From: JBBREP01 sp038202885
Lineage (GTDB): Bacteria > Actinomycetota > Acidimicrobiia > IMCC26256 > PALSA-610
DNA: 18,327 nucleotides
Assembly (NCBI GenBank): GCA_038202885.1
Contig: JBBREP010000071.1
Location: forward strand, 1 to 18,327
Direction: 5' to 3'
In this document: one piece after another, positions 7,461-14,885 of the stretch
Layout: every line of letters starts with the position of its first letter
Numbering within the stretch: the stretch's first letter is position 1
The notes under the pieces: model-generated
Database searches by the model: none
What the model was told of the DNA's origin: nothing
Seen by the model: the letters and a program-made list of their open reading frames with translations, nothing else
Program-made: the position numbers and the translations under genes

Positions 7461-10171
7461 CATCGCCATCGCAGGGGCCGGGCGACATCGCGGCGAACCT
7501 CGTCGAATTCTGCTGCGAGCAGATGGAGGCGCTCGCGGCGTTGCACCTGCGGGGATTGGCGCTGCCGCGCACCTACGGCGGCCACGAGGTCGGTGCCGAC
7601 GTGCGCGCCGACCTGCTCTTCACGGTCGGACTGCTGGGCGATGCGGGCGTCACGACGATCGCCGGCCGCGCGATCGACGACATACTGGTGCAGCATCTTG
7701 GCGCTATTGACGGCGGCGCCACGCACACGTTCTTCTCGTATCGCGTCGCCGAGACGGTCGCTCGCGCGGGCGTCTTCGCGGCCAACCCGTTGCTCGAGAC
7801 GCTCTCGGTCGAGCAGCGTGACGAGGTCGAGCGCGCGTGCGACTCGACGGCGTGGATCGCTCTGCTTGCCGACGCCAAACTCCCGCGCAACTATGCCGCC
7901 GTGCTCGCGCGGTGTGAGCTGGCCCGAACGAGCCTCGGGTTGGCCGTGAACGACGATGTGCTGGACGACCTGCTCGGCCGCGTGGTCGCCGTGCTGGGGG
8001 AGAACCCGAACCGCTATCTCGACGACTCCAACGACGCGGCCGGGCGCTTCGACATCTACACGGTCGACGTGTGGCTGTTCTGCGCCCCGTTCGCCGACCA
8101 GCTCGGCGATCTCTGGCGCGATGGCATGGCCGCCACGCTCGACCTGGTCGACGCGGTCGGCGCTCGCGACGGCGCAGCGATCTCGTGGGGCCGCAGCACC
8201 GGCGTGCTCGCCGTCGCGCACACGATCGAACTCGCCGCGCTCGCGCTGCAACGCGGTCTTGTCGTCGGACACGAAGGTGCGTGGTTGCGGCGCGCGGCCG
8301 ACGCGACGTACGCAATGCGCGGCTGGTACCGCGATGGCGTTGTCAACGCGCATCAGTACCGCGACCAAGATCGCTACCGCGGACCGGCGCGCCGGTTGCA
8401 GCTCACGCTCGATGTGCTCGGCAAACTCGCGTGGGCCGCGGGCGTGTTGCGCGAGGTCGCAACCCGTGATCTCGCGGGGGGCGATCTGGTGGCGGCGCCC
8501 ATCGCTGAGGCGTACCGACCGGTCGATCGCATCGTGGCGTTCGATCCCGATCGAGCGGCGTCGGTGTGGGCGTTTCGCAACCGTGCGCTCGCGTTCGCGG
8601 TGCCGTTCGTCGGCGGCGCCCGTAGCCATTATCTGCCGGGTCCGTACGCGCCGGGCTGTTTCGAAGCGCCCGTCGACACGGCGTTGGCTGTCTACGCGCC
8701 GACGGTGTTCGCCGGCCACGTCCGTTACGCCGGCGGCGGCGTGCCTGCCTCCGTTGTCCACGCCCAGGACGACACCGGGGTCACCGTGACGTGGCGCGGC
8801 TTCGTTGCGATGGCCGCCGCGATCGATCGGTCGGCGGCCGCGCCACTGTCCGGGGAGCGGATGACGACGTACCGGGTGGAGCGGCGCAGCCTCGTGATCG
8901 ACGAGGTACTCACGTTCGACGAAACACCCGACGCGGTCAGCGTGCTCGTGCCCGAACTGTCCCGACGTCCGCTCACCGTCACGTGGGCGACCAGGCACGA
9001 ACACACCGCGACCGCGGTCGACGTGCTCGGCCTGGCGGAGTGGCGCTCGTCGTGGTCGGAACTCGTGACCGCGCACCAGCTCGACCTCGTGCCCGGGCGT
9101 GAGCTGCGCTACTCGATGCGCGTCACGCCGAAGCTGCGGGTGGCGTCGACGGCGCATGGCCACCACTATCACCGCAGCCTCTATGGTCCGCTTACGCGCG
9201 ATGTGGTGACGATGCCGAGCCCGCTCGGCGTGCTCGCGAGTGCGAGCGACGCGGCCGCGATCGATGAGGTCGATGTGTTCCACATGCATTGGCCGGAATG
9301 GGTGGCGTTCGATGACCTGGCCGCGCACGATCAGATCATCGCCACGCTGCGCGATCGTGACATTCCAATCGTGTGGACTGCGCACAACCTCACACCGCAC
9401 GAAAAGCGCCCCGATGTCTACGACGCGATCTATCAACGTTGGACCGATGCCGCCGACGCGATCATCCATCATTCGCACTGGGGCGAGCAGCTGTTCCGCA
9501 GCCGGTACCCGGGGCGGGCCGGGTCGCGGACGCGCCACGAGGTGATCGCGCACGGCCACTTCGGCGATCTCTGGGGCGGCGCGGCGCGTGTGTCGAAGCG
9601 CGATGCCGAAACCGCGCTTGGGTTCGCGCCGTGTGCGATCCGGATCGGCATTGTGGGTGCGCCCCGCGCCGAGAAGCGCGTCGACGAGTTTGTCGCGGGT
9701 TTCAATGCATGTGGACGCGACGACATTCAACTCGCAGTGTGGTCGCTGCGCATGGGCGATCCACGGCCGGGCAAAGGCCTGCCCCACGATCCGCGCATCG
9801 TCGCCGCTGAGAGCTACCGGATGGTGCCCGAGCGCGTGTTCGCGACGAGGCTCGCGGCATGCGACGTGCTCGCGCTTCCGTTCGACCCCGACGGCGAGAT
9901 GCTGGCCACCGGCACCGCCGCCGACGCGCTCGGCCTCGGTATGCCGGCGCTGCGCAGCGACTGGGGTTACCTGATCGAAACCCTCGCCGACGCCGGTATC
10001 TCGTGCGGCCACACCGCGGCGCAGATCACCGAGTGCCTCAACGCGCTCACGCTCGAACAACTCGCAACGGCCCGCACCGCAGCCCAATCTCGCCGCGACT
10101 CCTACGCCTGGCCAGCCCTCGCCCAACGCACCTTCGCCCTCCTCGAACGAGTCCAACTCAACGAACCCTGA
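7457..10171 (+). CDS. Lyase-like toroid/beta-sandwich fused to a GT-B glycosyltransferase
   Basis: The 904-residue protein appears to join two activities. Residues 1 to about 400 are helical with RFDIYTVDVWLF (197-208) and WGRS (244-247); residues 400-590 are beta-rich. Together these resemble the toroid plus sandwich of heparinase II/III-like or DUF2264-like proteins. Residues from about 605 form a GT4-type glycosyltransferase. FHMHWPEW (608-615) and WTAHNLTPHE (640-649) are typical of the acceptor-side Rossmann domain, HEVIAHGHFGDLW is at 694-706, and RIGIVGAPRAEKRVDEF begins the donor-side domain at 729. The sugar-nucleotide region near 807-832 contains LPFDPDGEMLATGTAADALG. The classical EX7E glutamate pair is not obvious there. 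The ATG at 7457 overlaps the DUF6807 stop. The protein has no signal peptide and is probably cytoplasmic. The N-terminal assignment is less certain than the C-terminal one. Confidence 0.82.
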   Translation: MTSPSQGPGDIAANLVEFCCEQMEALAALHLRGLALPRTYGGHEVGADVRADLLFTVGLLGDAGVTTIAGRAIDDILVQHLGAIDGGATHTFFSYRVAETVARAGVFAANPLLETLSVEQRDEVERACDSTAWIALLADAKLPRNYAAVLARCELARTSLGLAVNDDVLDDLLGRVVAVLGENPNRYLDDSNDAAGRFDIYTVDVWLFCAPFADQLGDLWRDGMAATLDLVDAVGARDGAAISWGRSTGVLAVAHTIELAALALQRGLVVGHEGAWLRRAADATYAMRGWYRDGVVNAHQYRDQDRYRGPARRLQLTLDVLGKLAWAAGVLREVATRDLAGGDLVAAPIAEAYRPVDRIVAFDPDRAASVWAFRNRALAFAVPFVGGARSHYLPGPYAPGCFEAPVDTALAVYAPTVFAGHVRYAGGGVPASVVHAQDDTGVTVTWRGFVAMAAAIDRSAAAPLSGERMTTYRVERRSLVIDEVLTFDETPDAVSVLVPELSRRPLTVTWATRHEHTATAVDVLGLAEWRSSWSELVTAHQLDLVPGRELRYSMRVTPKLRVASTAHGHHYHRSLYGPLTRDVVTMPSPLGVLASASDAAAIDEVDVFHMHWPEWVAFDDLAAHDQIIATLRDRDIPIVWTAHNLTPHEKRPDVYDAIYQRWTDAADAIIHHSHWGEQLFRSRYPGRAGSRTRHEVIAHGHFGDLWGGAARVSKRDAETALGFAPCAIRIGIVGAPRAEKRVDEFVAGFNACGRDDIQLAVWSLRMGDPRPGKGLPHDPRIVAAESYRMVPERVFATRLAACDVLALPFDPDGEMLATGTAADALGLGMPALRSDWGYLIETLADAGISCGHTAAQITECLNALTLEQLATARTAAQSRRDSYAWPALAQRTFALLERVQLNEP

Positions 10172-10279
10172 TGCGTCGTGTGACCGCCGTAGAGCGGGGT
10201 CAAACGACGCTCCAACAGTCGGCGGTCAGGTGGGCGATGCGTCGTTTGGGGGTCATATAGACCCCCGAAACGACGCATC
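10170..10279. repeat. Twin REP-like hairpins between convergent genes
   Basis: Two hairpins share the same arm motif. Hairpin 1 pairs GCGTCGTGTGACC (10173-10185) with GGTCAAACGACGC (10198-10210), with one mismatch. Hairpin 2 pairs GATGCGTCGTTT plus GGGGGTC (10236-10254) with GACCCCC plus AAACGACGCATC (10260-10279), giving 19 bp, one bulged G and an ATATA loop. A competing 8-bp pairing (GACCGCCG at 10182 with CGGCGGTC at 10220) would link them. The structure starts at the stop codon of the fusion gene and ends 35 bp before the stop of the convergent DapA-family gene. It has no T-tract. It may be a bidirectional terminator or mRNA-stabilising element, or a REP/BIME-type dispersed repeat. Confidence 0.75.
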
Positions 10280-10313
10280 AGCGGGTTCGGCGTTCGGTTC
10301 GGGTGGGGCGCGG

Positions 10314-11441
10314 TCAGGTGAGGAGGGTGTCGAGGGTTGTCGCGATGTCGGCGAGGAGGGCCCGGTCGCTGTCGGGGCGGGTCGGCGACGACGGGTGCGT
10401 CGCGTCCGATGCCAGCCAGCCGCGCTGTGCGAGAAACATCGCGGCGTCGTGGCGATAGCCCGGCACCGGCGGGCGGAACGCGAGCCGCCCGAGATACTGC
10501 AACACGTCGTTCAGCGCCCAAAAGCGGGGTTCATCACCCGCGGCCCACGCGGCGTCGCGTGCTGCGAACGCTTCGGGCGAGAATGTCGACAGCCCGAGCA
10601 GGTAGTCGCTGCCGTAGATCACCATGTCGATCGCCAGGTCGTTGCCAGTGAGCACGAGGAAATCGGCACGCCGCGCGTCGCGCAGCGCGAGACGGTCCCA
10701 TTCCTGCACACGGTCGAGCGAGGAGTGCTTGAGGCCGCGCAGGCTCGGGATCTCGAGCAACGCTGCGAACACGTCGAGCGAAAAGATTCGTCCTGCGGGG
10801 TGGAACGCCGTCGAGAGCTCGAACGCGAGGAAGGCGTCGACGTCGCGACCGAACGCGGCGTGGGCAGCAACGAGCTCGTCGTCGCTGATGCGCGCGAGTC
10901 CGTACGAGGGAAAGATGATCGGCGTTCCACCCGCCTGGGTGATCCGAGCGAGTTCGGTGCGATACGCGTCGAACGCGAACAGGGCGCCGGGCGCATCGGT
11001 CACGTGCGCGCCCGCGATGAAACCATTCGGTGCGTTCGACGCCGCGATGTGCAATGCGTACGCGCGCTGCGCCGGAGTGAGTAGTGCGCCGAAACCGGTG
11101 TCCATGTTGACGGCCGGGATCAGTCCGGCGTGCACGGTGTGTACGAGATGGGCTTCGAACGCGGGCCAGTTGATGGTGGCGTCGTCGTTGAACGGCAGCA
11201 GCACCGCGGACGCGCCCTTGATCGGGCGGCGGGCCACGATGCGCGCACTTGGCGGCGCGGTCTGGATGCGGGGCGCCGGCGGGACAGTGGCGCTCCACGA
11301 CGGCGCGGGTGCGGGCACTGGTGACGTGGCGCTCCACGACGGCGCGGCGCCCGGCGGCGCGGTACTGAGCGGCGCGGTATTGAGCGGCGGGGGCCGGTCG
11401 GGCCGCGACGGTGGCGGATAGGGCGGTTGGTAGTCGCTCAC
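10314..11441 (-). CDS. Dihydrodipicolinate synthase (DapA) superfamily lyase/aldolase
   Basis: The 375-residue protein ends in a complete DapA/NAL-type TIM barrel (residues 75-375). Members form a Schiff base with a 2-oxo acid and catalyse aldol cleavage, condensation or dehydration. The likely Schiff-base lysine is Lys238 in LRGLKHSS; PSYG (178-181) probably holds the family tyrosine. The opening is GASAVLLPFNDD (76-87) instead of the common 'P-F' strand. The first 70 residues are an unusual Pro/Ala/Ser-rich segment with internal repeats. I placed the start at GTG 11441, which overlaps the stop of the upstream epimerase gene (GTGA). A GTG at 11237 would give a 307-residue protein of normal DapA length and cannot be excluded. 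It is the last gene of a four-gene operon; the context suggests cleavage of a sugar-acid-derived keto acid. Confidence 0.85.
   Translation of the reverse strand: MSDYQPPYPPPSRPDRPPPLNTAPLSTAPPGAAPSWSATSPVPAPAPSWSATVPPAPRIQTAPPSARIVARRPIKGASAVLLPFNDDATINWPAFEAHLVHTVHAGLIPAVNMDTGFGALLTPAQRAYALHIAASNAPNGFIAGAHVTDAPGALFAFDAYRTELARITQAGGTPIIFPSYGLARISDDELVAAHAAFGRDVDAFLAFELSTAFHPAGRIFSLDVFAALLEIPSLRGLKHSSLDRVQEWDRLALRDARRADFLVLTGNDLAIDMVIYGSDYLLGLSTFSPEAFAARDAAWAAGDEPRFWALNDVLQYLGRLAFRPPVPGYRHDAAMFLAQRGWLASDATHPSSPTRPDSDRALLADIATTLDTLLT
11287..11385. repeat. In-frame direct repeats encoding a Pro-rich N-terminus
   Basis: Two copies of a 22-bp sequence beginning GTGGCGCTCCACGACGGCGC lie at 11287-11308 and 11326-11347 (39-bp period, 13 codons). 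Two 15-bp units follow at 11356-11370 and 11371-11385, GGCGCGGTACTGAGC and its one-base variant. On the minus strand they encode the PSWSAT and TAPL repeats of the DapA-family protein. All periods are multiples of three, which favours real coding over intergenic slippage. Confidence 0.85.
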
Positions 11442-12241
11442 GGTGCTCCATCTTCCAAGAGGCGCACCAGCATCTTCGCATCGGCGCGCAGCGCGTCGGG
11501 ATCGTCGTGGACGACGAATTCGAGGAGCGCGGCGCGCGGGGTCGGCAGTGGGCTGGGGGTGGCCGCGAGCGCCGCGAGCACGGCCGTCCATCGCGCCTCG
11601 CCATCCGCGAGCGGAAGGCGGTGCGTGGCGTCGGCCCACTCATACACGTGCACATGCGAGACGCGCGCCGCCAGCGCCCCGAGGTCGGCGACGTCGTCGG
11701 CGACGATCCGCGGCGGGATCCAATAGCTCGGCTGCCAGTAGGTGAACACGTTGGGCGCGTCGACCGCGTCGAGCAATGCGATGGTGGACGCGGCCGTCGC
11801 CGTCAGCGTGCCGCCGTGGTATTCGATGCCGACGGTGAGGGCGCGCGCGGCTGCGGCGATCGCAATCGATCGCACCGCGTCAGTAATCGCACTGCGTCGC
11901 GCGCTGTCGGGGTTGTCGCCGAGTGGTGTCCAGATGCGCACGTTCGTAGCGCCGAGTTCGACGGCGGTGTCGAGCGCGACTTCGATCGCGTCCGAAGCGA
12001 TCGGCCAAGCCGCGAGCAGGTACGAGCCGTACGACACGACCTTCACGCCAGCCGCGGCGCCGGCGTCACGTGCCCGCCAGGCCGCAGCACGATCGCCAGG
12101 CGGTACGTGTACGTCGCCGCCCCACTCGATCGCGCGCAGCCCGCACTCGCCGGCCAGGCGCGCGACGTCCTCGATGCTGGTTGCGCGCAATGTGACCGAG
12201 CACAACCCGGGCACGACGGTGGCAACGGCGGCACCGTTCAT
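11438..12241 (-). CDS. Sugar phosphate isomerase/epimerase family TIM-barrel protein
   Basis: The 267-residue protein belongs to the xylose-isomerase-like TIM-barrel superfamily, metal-dependent enzymes that isomerise or epimerise sugars or act as dehydratases or deglycosidases. The N-terminal GLCSVTLRATSIEDVA strand-helix leads to CGLRAIEWGGDVHVPPGD (33-50, Glu39). Later come VGIEYHGGTL, which probably holds a metal-binding glutamate, then FTYWQPSYW and VSHVHVYEW with a likely metal-binding histidine. The length is typical of the family. The ATG at 12241 overlaps the stop of the upstream dehydrogenase gene (ATGA), and its own stop overlaps the GTG of the DapA-family gene, so it is the third gene of a tightly coupled operon. 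The substrate is not deducible; a 3-keto sugar or sugar acid intermediate would fit the neighbours. Confidence 0.87.
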   Translation of the reverse strand: MNGAAVATVVPGLCSVTLRATSIEDVARLAGECGLRAIEWGGDVHVPPGDRAAAWRARDAGAAAGVKVVSYGSYLLAAWPIASDAIEVALDTAVELGATNVRIWTPLGDNPDSARRSAITDAVRSIAIAAAARALTVGIEYHGGTLTATAASTIALLDAVDAPNVFTYWQPSYWIPPRIVADDVADLGALAARVSHVHVYEWADATHRLPLADGEARWTAVLAALAATPSPLPTPRAALLEFVVHDDPDALRADAKMLVRLLEDGAP

Positions 12242-13257
12242 GCGATGCGGTCGAGGTCGGCGCGGCGCACTTCGTACCGCTGCGGTTCGCCGCGGGCGAA
12301 CCGTTCGATCTCGTCGATCGCGAGGTCGGCCATACGCCCGAGCTCGGTGCCCATCGATCCGGCAATGTGTGGGGTCACGAACGCGTTGGCCAAACCCAAC
12401 AGCGGCGAGTCACTGGGCAGCGGCTCGGGCGTCGTGACGTCGAGGATCGCGGCGATGCGGCCGTTCTGGAGTTCGCTGATGAGCGCGTCTTGATCGATGA
12501 GCGCAGGCCGAGCGGTGTTGATCAGGGTCGCGCCGTCGCGCAACAGTGCGAGCTGGGTCGCGCCGATCATGCCGCGCGTTGCCTCAACGTCGGGCGCGTG
12601 GATCGAGAGCACATCGGATCGCGCGCACAGCTCGTTGAGGTCGCCGATGAGCTCGACACCGAGCGCGTCGGCCGTTGGCCCATCCACGAACGGGTCGTAG
12701 AGGGCCACGTGCAGGTCGTAGGGCGCGAGCAGCTCGATCACCGTGCGGCCCACGAACGACGCGCCGACGATACCGACGGTCTTAGCGACGTTGCCGACGC
12801 GGCTCGGTACGAGCGGCACGACGGCGTCCGGGTCGCGCAGCCGTTCCCGAAACAGCAGCGCGCCTTTGTTCGTAAGCAGGATCATTGCCACCGTGTACTC
12901 GGCGACCGGCACCGCGTTCGCGGGCGCGGCCGACGTGACGACGATCCCGCGCTCCCACAGTGCGTCGGTTACCTGCCATTTCACCGTGCCCGCGCCGTAC
13001 GCGAAGAGTCGCAGGCGAGGCGCGTGCGCGAGTACGTCGGCGCTGAGCGCGGGGCACCCCCAGTGGCCGAGCAACACCTCAGCCTCGGCGAGCACCGCGC
13101 GCGAGCGATCGTCGTCAAGATCGGTGAGTGGCGCGCGATCGAGCACGTGACCGATGGCGTCGAGCCGGTCCCAGTGGTGCGGCCCGAAGGCGGCGTGGTC
13201 GAGCCCGGCCAGCATCGCCACGGCGATCGAGGGGCGGTACGCGCCTGCGTCGCTCAT
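12238..13257 (-). CDS. D-isomer-specific 2-hydroxyacid dehydrogenase
   Basis: The 339-residue NAD(P)-dependent dehydrogenase belongs to the D-2-hydroxyacid family, which interconverts 2-oxo and D-2-hydroxy acids. The dinucleotide-binding motif VGIVGASFVG is at 161-170. The catalytic set is visible as Arg250 (LINTARPALI), Glu278 (DVTTPEPLP) and His297 (VTPHIAGS). The N-terminal substrate domain has FAYGAGTVKW (85-94) and NAVPVAEYTVAMIL (114-127) in the expected places. The ATG at 13257 overlaps the stop of the upstream flavin oxidoreductase gene (ATGA); the longer open frame upstream has no family similarity. In this operon it probably reduces or oxidises a sugar-derived 2-oxo/2-hydroxy acid; glyoxylate or hydroxypyruvate are possibilities but nothing in the sequence decides. 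Confidence 0.92.
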   Translation of the reverse strand: MSDAGAYRPSIAVAMLAGLDHAAFGPHHWDRLDAIGHVLDRAPLTDLDDDRSRAVLAEAEVLLGHWGCPALSADVLAHAPRLRLFAYGAGTVKWQVTDALWERGIVVTSAAPANAVPVAEYTVAMILLTNKGALLFRERLRDPDAVVPLVPSRVGNVAKTVGIVGASFVGRTVIELLAPYDLHVALYDPFVDGPTADALGVELIGDLNELCARSDVLSIHAPDVEATRGMIGATQLALLRDGATLINTARPALIDQDALISELQNGRIAAILDVTTPEPLPSDSPLLGLANAFVTPHIAGSMGTELGRMADLAIDEIERFARGEPQRYEVRRADLDRIA

Positions 13258-14714
13258 GATCGACGGCGACCCCGCGCCGTCTCGGCCGAGCGTTTCGCCG
13301 CGGCGAGCGTGCGGCGTTCGGGGAGTTGCTTGTAGAACGGATCGAGCGGATAGCAGCCCGACACGAGTCCGTGACGCGGAGCCGTCGTGCAGTCGCTGAA
13401 CGTTCGGCACAGCGCGGCGCGTGCGAGTGGGCGGCTGGCCAGCACATCGCCAGCGAGGCCCGGGCTGCTCAGCACGGCGCGCCCGTACCCGATACACGCG
13501 GCATCACCGCGCGCCACCAACGCCGCGCCCACGTGCGCCATCCATTCCTGGAGATACGTGAGCCCGCTCGCGACCAAGGTCAGCGACGGGTGCGCACGAG
13601 CGAGTTCGCGTGTCACCGCAGTGAGACGCGCCACTTCGTGCAGCGGATCGCGCGGGGGCAGATAGCCGTCGCTCGGCGGGAAATACGCCGGCCGTTGGAT
13701 GTGCGGCGAGTAGTAGGGGCTTCCGGCCGTGACGCACACCAGCGCAATGCCGAGTTCGACGAGGTGTTCGCAAAAGCCATGGGTCTCGGTGAGATCAACC
13801 TCGACGCCGTCGGGCGCGCCGCCGAACGCGTAGCGATAGGGGAGCGGCCTCGTCGGGTCGGCGACGCCAATGCTGGTCGCCGGGTCGCTCACGTGGGGCG
13901 CCACGTCGAACGCTGAGAGCCGCACACCGATGTCGAGGCCGCGCGCGTCGCGCCGCACACCCGCCACGACCGCGTCGAGAAAGTGCATGCGATTTCGGAG
14001 CGGTCCGCCGTACCCACCCGCGCGGTCGTGCGCGCTCAACAGCTCGTGCAAGAGATAGCCGTGGCAGTGTTTGATGTCGACGAAGTCGAAACCAGCCGCG
14101 CGCGCGACAGTCGCGGCATGCACGAAGTCGCCGACGAGGTCGTCGAGTTCGGTGTCGGTCAACACGCTCGTGGCGTCGGCGCCGACCCGAGCGTCGAGCA
14201 GGGGATGCGCATATGCGGTGCGCGGCGCGGGAACGCCGAGTGGCCGGCTCCAGCGCCCGGAATGTGTGAGCTGGAGCCCGAGCAGCGGTGCAGGACCGTC
14301 GTCACTCGCGATTCGGTGCGCGTCGAGCAAGGTCGTGCGCAGCTCAGCGAGATCGCGCTCGCTCTCAACGTCGATGCACAACTGTCGGGGGTTGGCGCGC
14401 CCATCGGGGCGCACCGCCACTGCCTCGCCGCCCCAGATCAGCCCGGCGCCGCTCGCACCAAAACGAGCCCAACGGCGACGCACAAGGTCGGTCGGCCGGC
14501 CGTCGGCCGTGCCGTCCCAACCTTCCATCGGCAAGATCGCGAAGCGGTTTGCGAGCGTGTGCCCACCGACGACGAGCGGTGCCGCCATCGTCGACGCGAC
14601 GCTGTCATCCTCGGCGATCGGGAGGTCGTCGGCCACACCGAGCGTGCGCAGGCGGGCCTCGAACTCGTCACGGGCGCGCAACCGTTTGATCTGCACGATC
14701 GCCGAGTCGCTCAT
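13254..14714 (-). CDS. NADH:flavin oxidoreductase (old yellow enzyme family)
   Basis: The 486-residue protein has the FMN-binding TIM barrel of old yellow enzymes. FAILPMEGWDG (58-68) is in the FMN phosphate-side position, GLQLTHSGRWSRP (146-158) holds the glutamine-containing motif, and KHCHGYLLHELLS (215-227) provides the substrate-anion histidines. GGYGGPLRNR (233-242) is the conserved glycine loop. It lacks the 4Fe-4S and second flavin domains of dienoyl-CoA reductase types. Instead it ends with a Cys-containing segment, RTFSDCTTAPRHG followed by LVSGCYPLDPFY, seen in a subgroup I associate with sugar-catabolic loci. The ATG at 14714 is the first of the operon; the frame continues open upstream without similarity. 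The family reduces activated C=C bonds, so a role on an unsaturated sugar or enone intermediate is plausible but inferred. Confidence 0.9.
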   Translation of the reverse strand: MSDSAIVQIKRLRARDEFEARLRTLGVADDLPIAEDDSVASTMAAPLVVGGHTLANRFAILPMEGWDGTADGRPTDLVRRRWARFGASGAGLIWGGEAVAVRPDGRANPRQLCIDVESERDLAELRTTLLDAHRIASDDGPAPLLGLQLTHSGRWSRPLGVPAPRTAYAHPLLDARVGADATSVLTDTELDDLVGDFVHAATVARAAGFDFVDIKHCHGYLLHELLSAHDRAGGYGGPLRNRMHFLDAVVAGVRRDARGLDIGVRLSAFDVAPHVSDPATSIGVADPTRPLPYRYAFGGAPDGVEVDLTETHGFCEHLVELGIALVCVTAGSPYYSPHIQRPAYFPPSDGYLPPRDPLHEVARLTAVTRELARAHPSLTLVASGLTYLQEWMAHVGAALVARGDAACIGYGRAVLSSPGLAGDVLASRPLARAALCRTFSDCTTAPRHGLVSGCYPLDPFYKQLPERRTLAAAKRSAETARGRRRS

Positions 14715-14755
14715 CAACGCCGAGTCTCGCGCGCCTGCTCGCGCCAGACGCCTGC

Positions 14756-14799
14756 GTGGTACTGGGTTTGTCGCACGGGTGTACCGAACCGAGTACCAC
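14756..14799. promoter_or_regulatory. Inverted repeat in divergent intergenic region, candidate operator
   Basis: GTGGTACTGGGTT (14756-14768) and AACCGAGTACCAC (14787-14799) are inverted copies with one mismatch in 13, separated by 18 bp. They sit in the 171-bp gap between the divergent flavin oxidoreductase operon (-) and the PNPOx gene (+), about 42 bp upstream of the former. The position fits an operator for the four-gene operon. The long spacer would also allow a hairpin in the 5' leader. No regulator gene is present in the window. Confidence 0.5.
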
Positions 14800-14885
14800 G
14801 CCCACGGCGGCGAGGACCGGCTGAACCCCGTCAGCGGACTTCGCGCCCCCGACGCGATGGTCCCACCCGCGCGAGACTGCGAGCC

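Noticed and set aside
7385..10156. A 923-codon open frame antisense to the fusion gene
   Set aside because: Its product is Arg/His/Val-rich with no domain-like pattern. It mirrors the codon bias of the GC-rich sense gene, whose glycosyltransferase motifs are clear.
12367..13335. Open frame antisense to the hydroxyacid dehydrogenase
   Set aside because: The sense strand has the full catalytic Arg/Glu/His set and nucleotide-binding motif; the antisense product resembles nothing.
13983..14885. Upstream extension of the PNPOx reading frame
   Set aside because: It is antisense to the old yellow enzyme gene and has no similarity to the PNPOx fold; the ATG at 14886 gives the normal family length.
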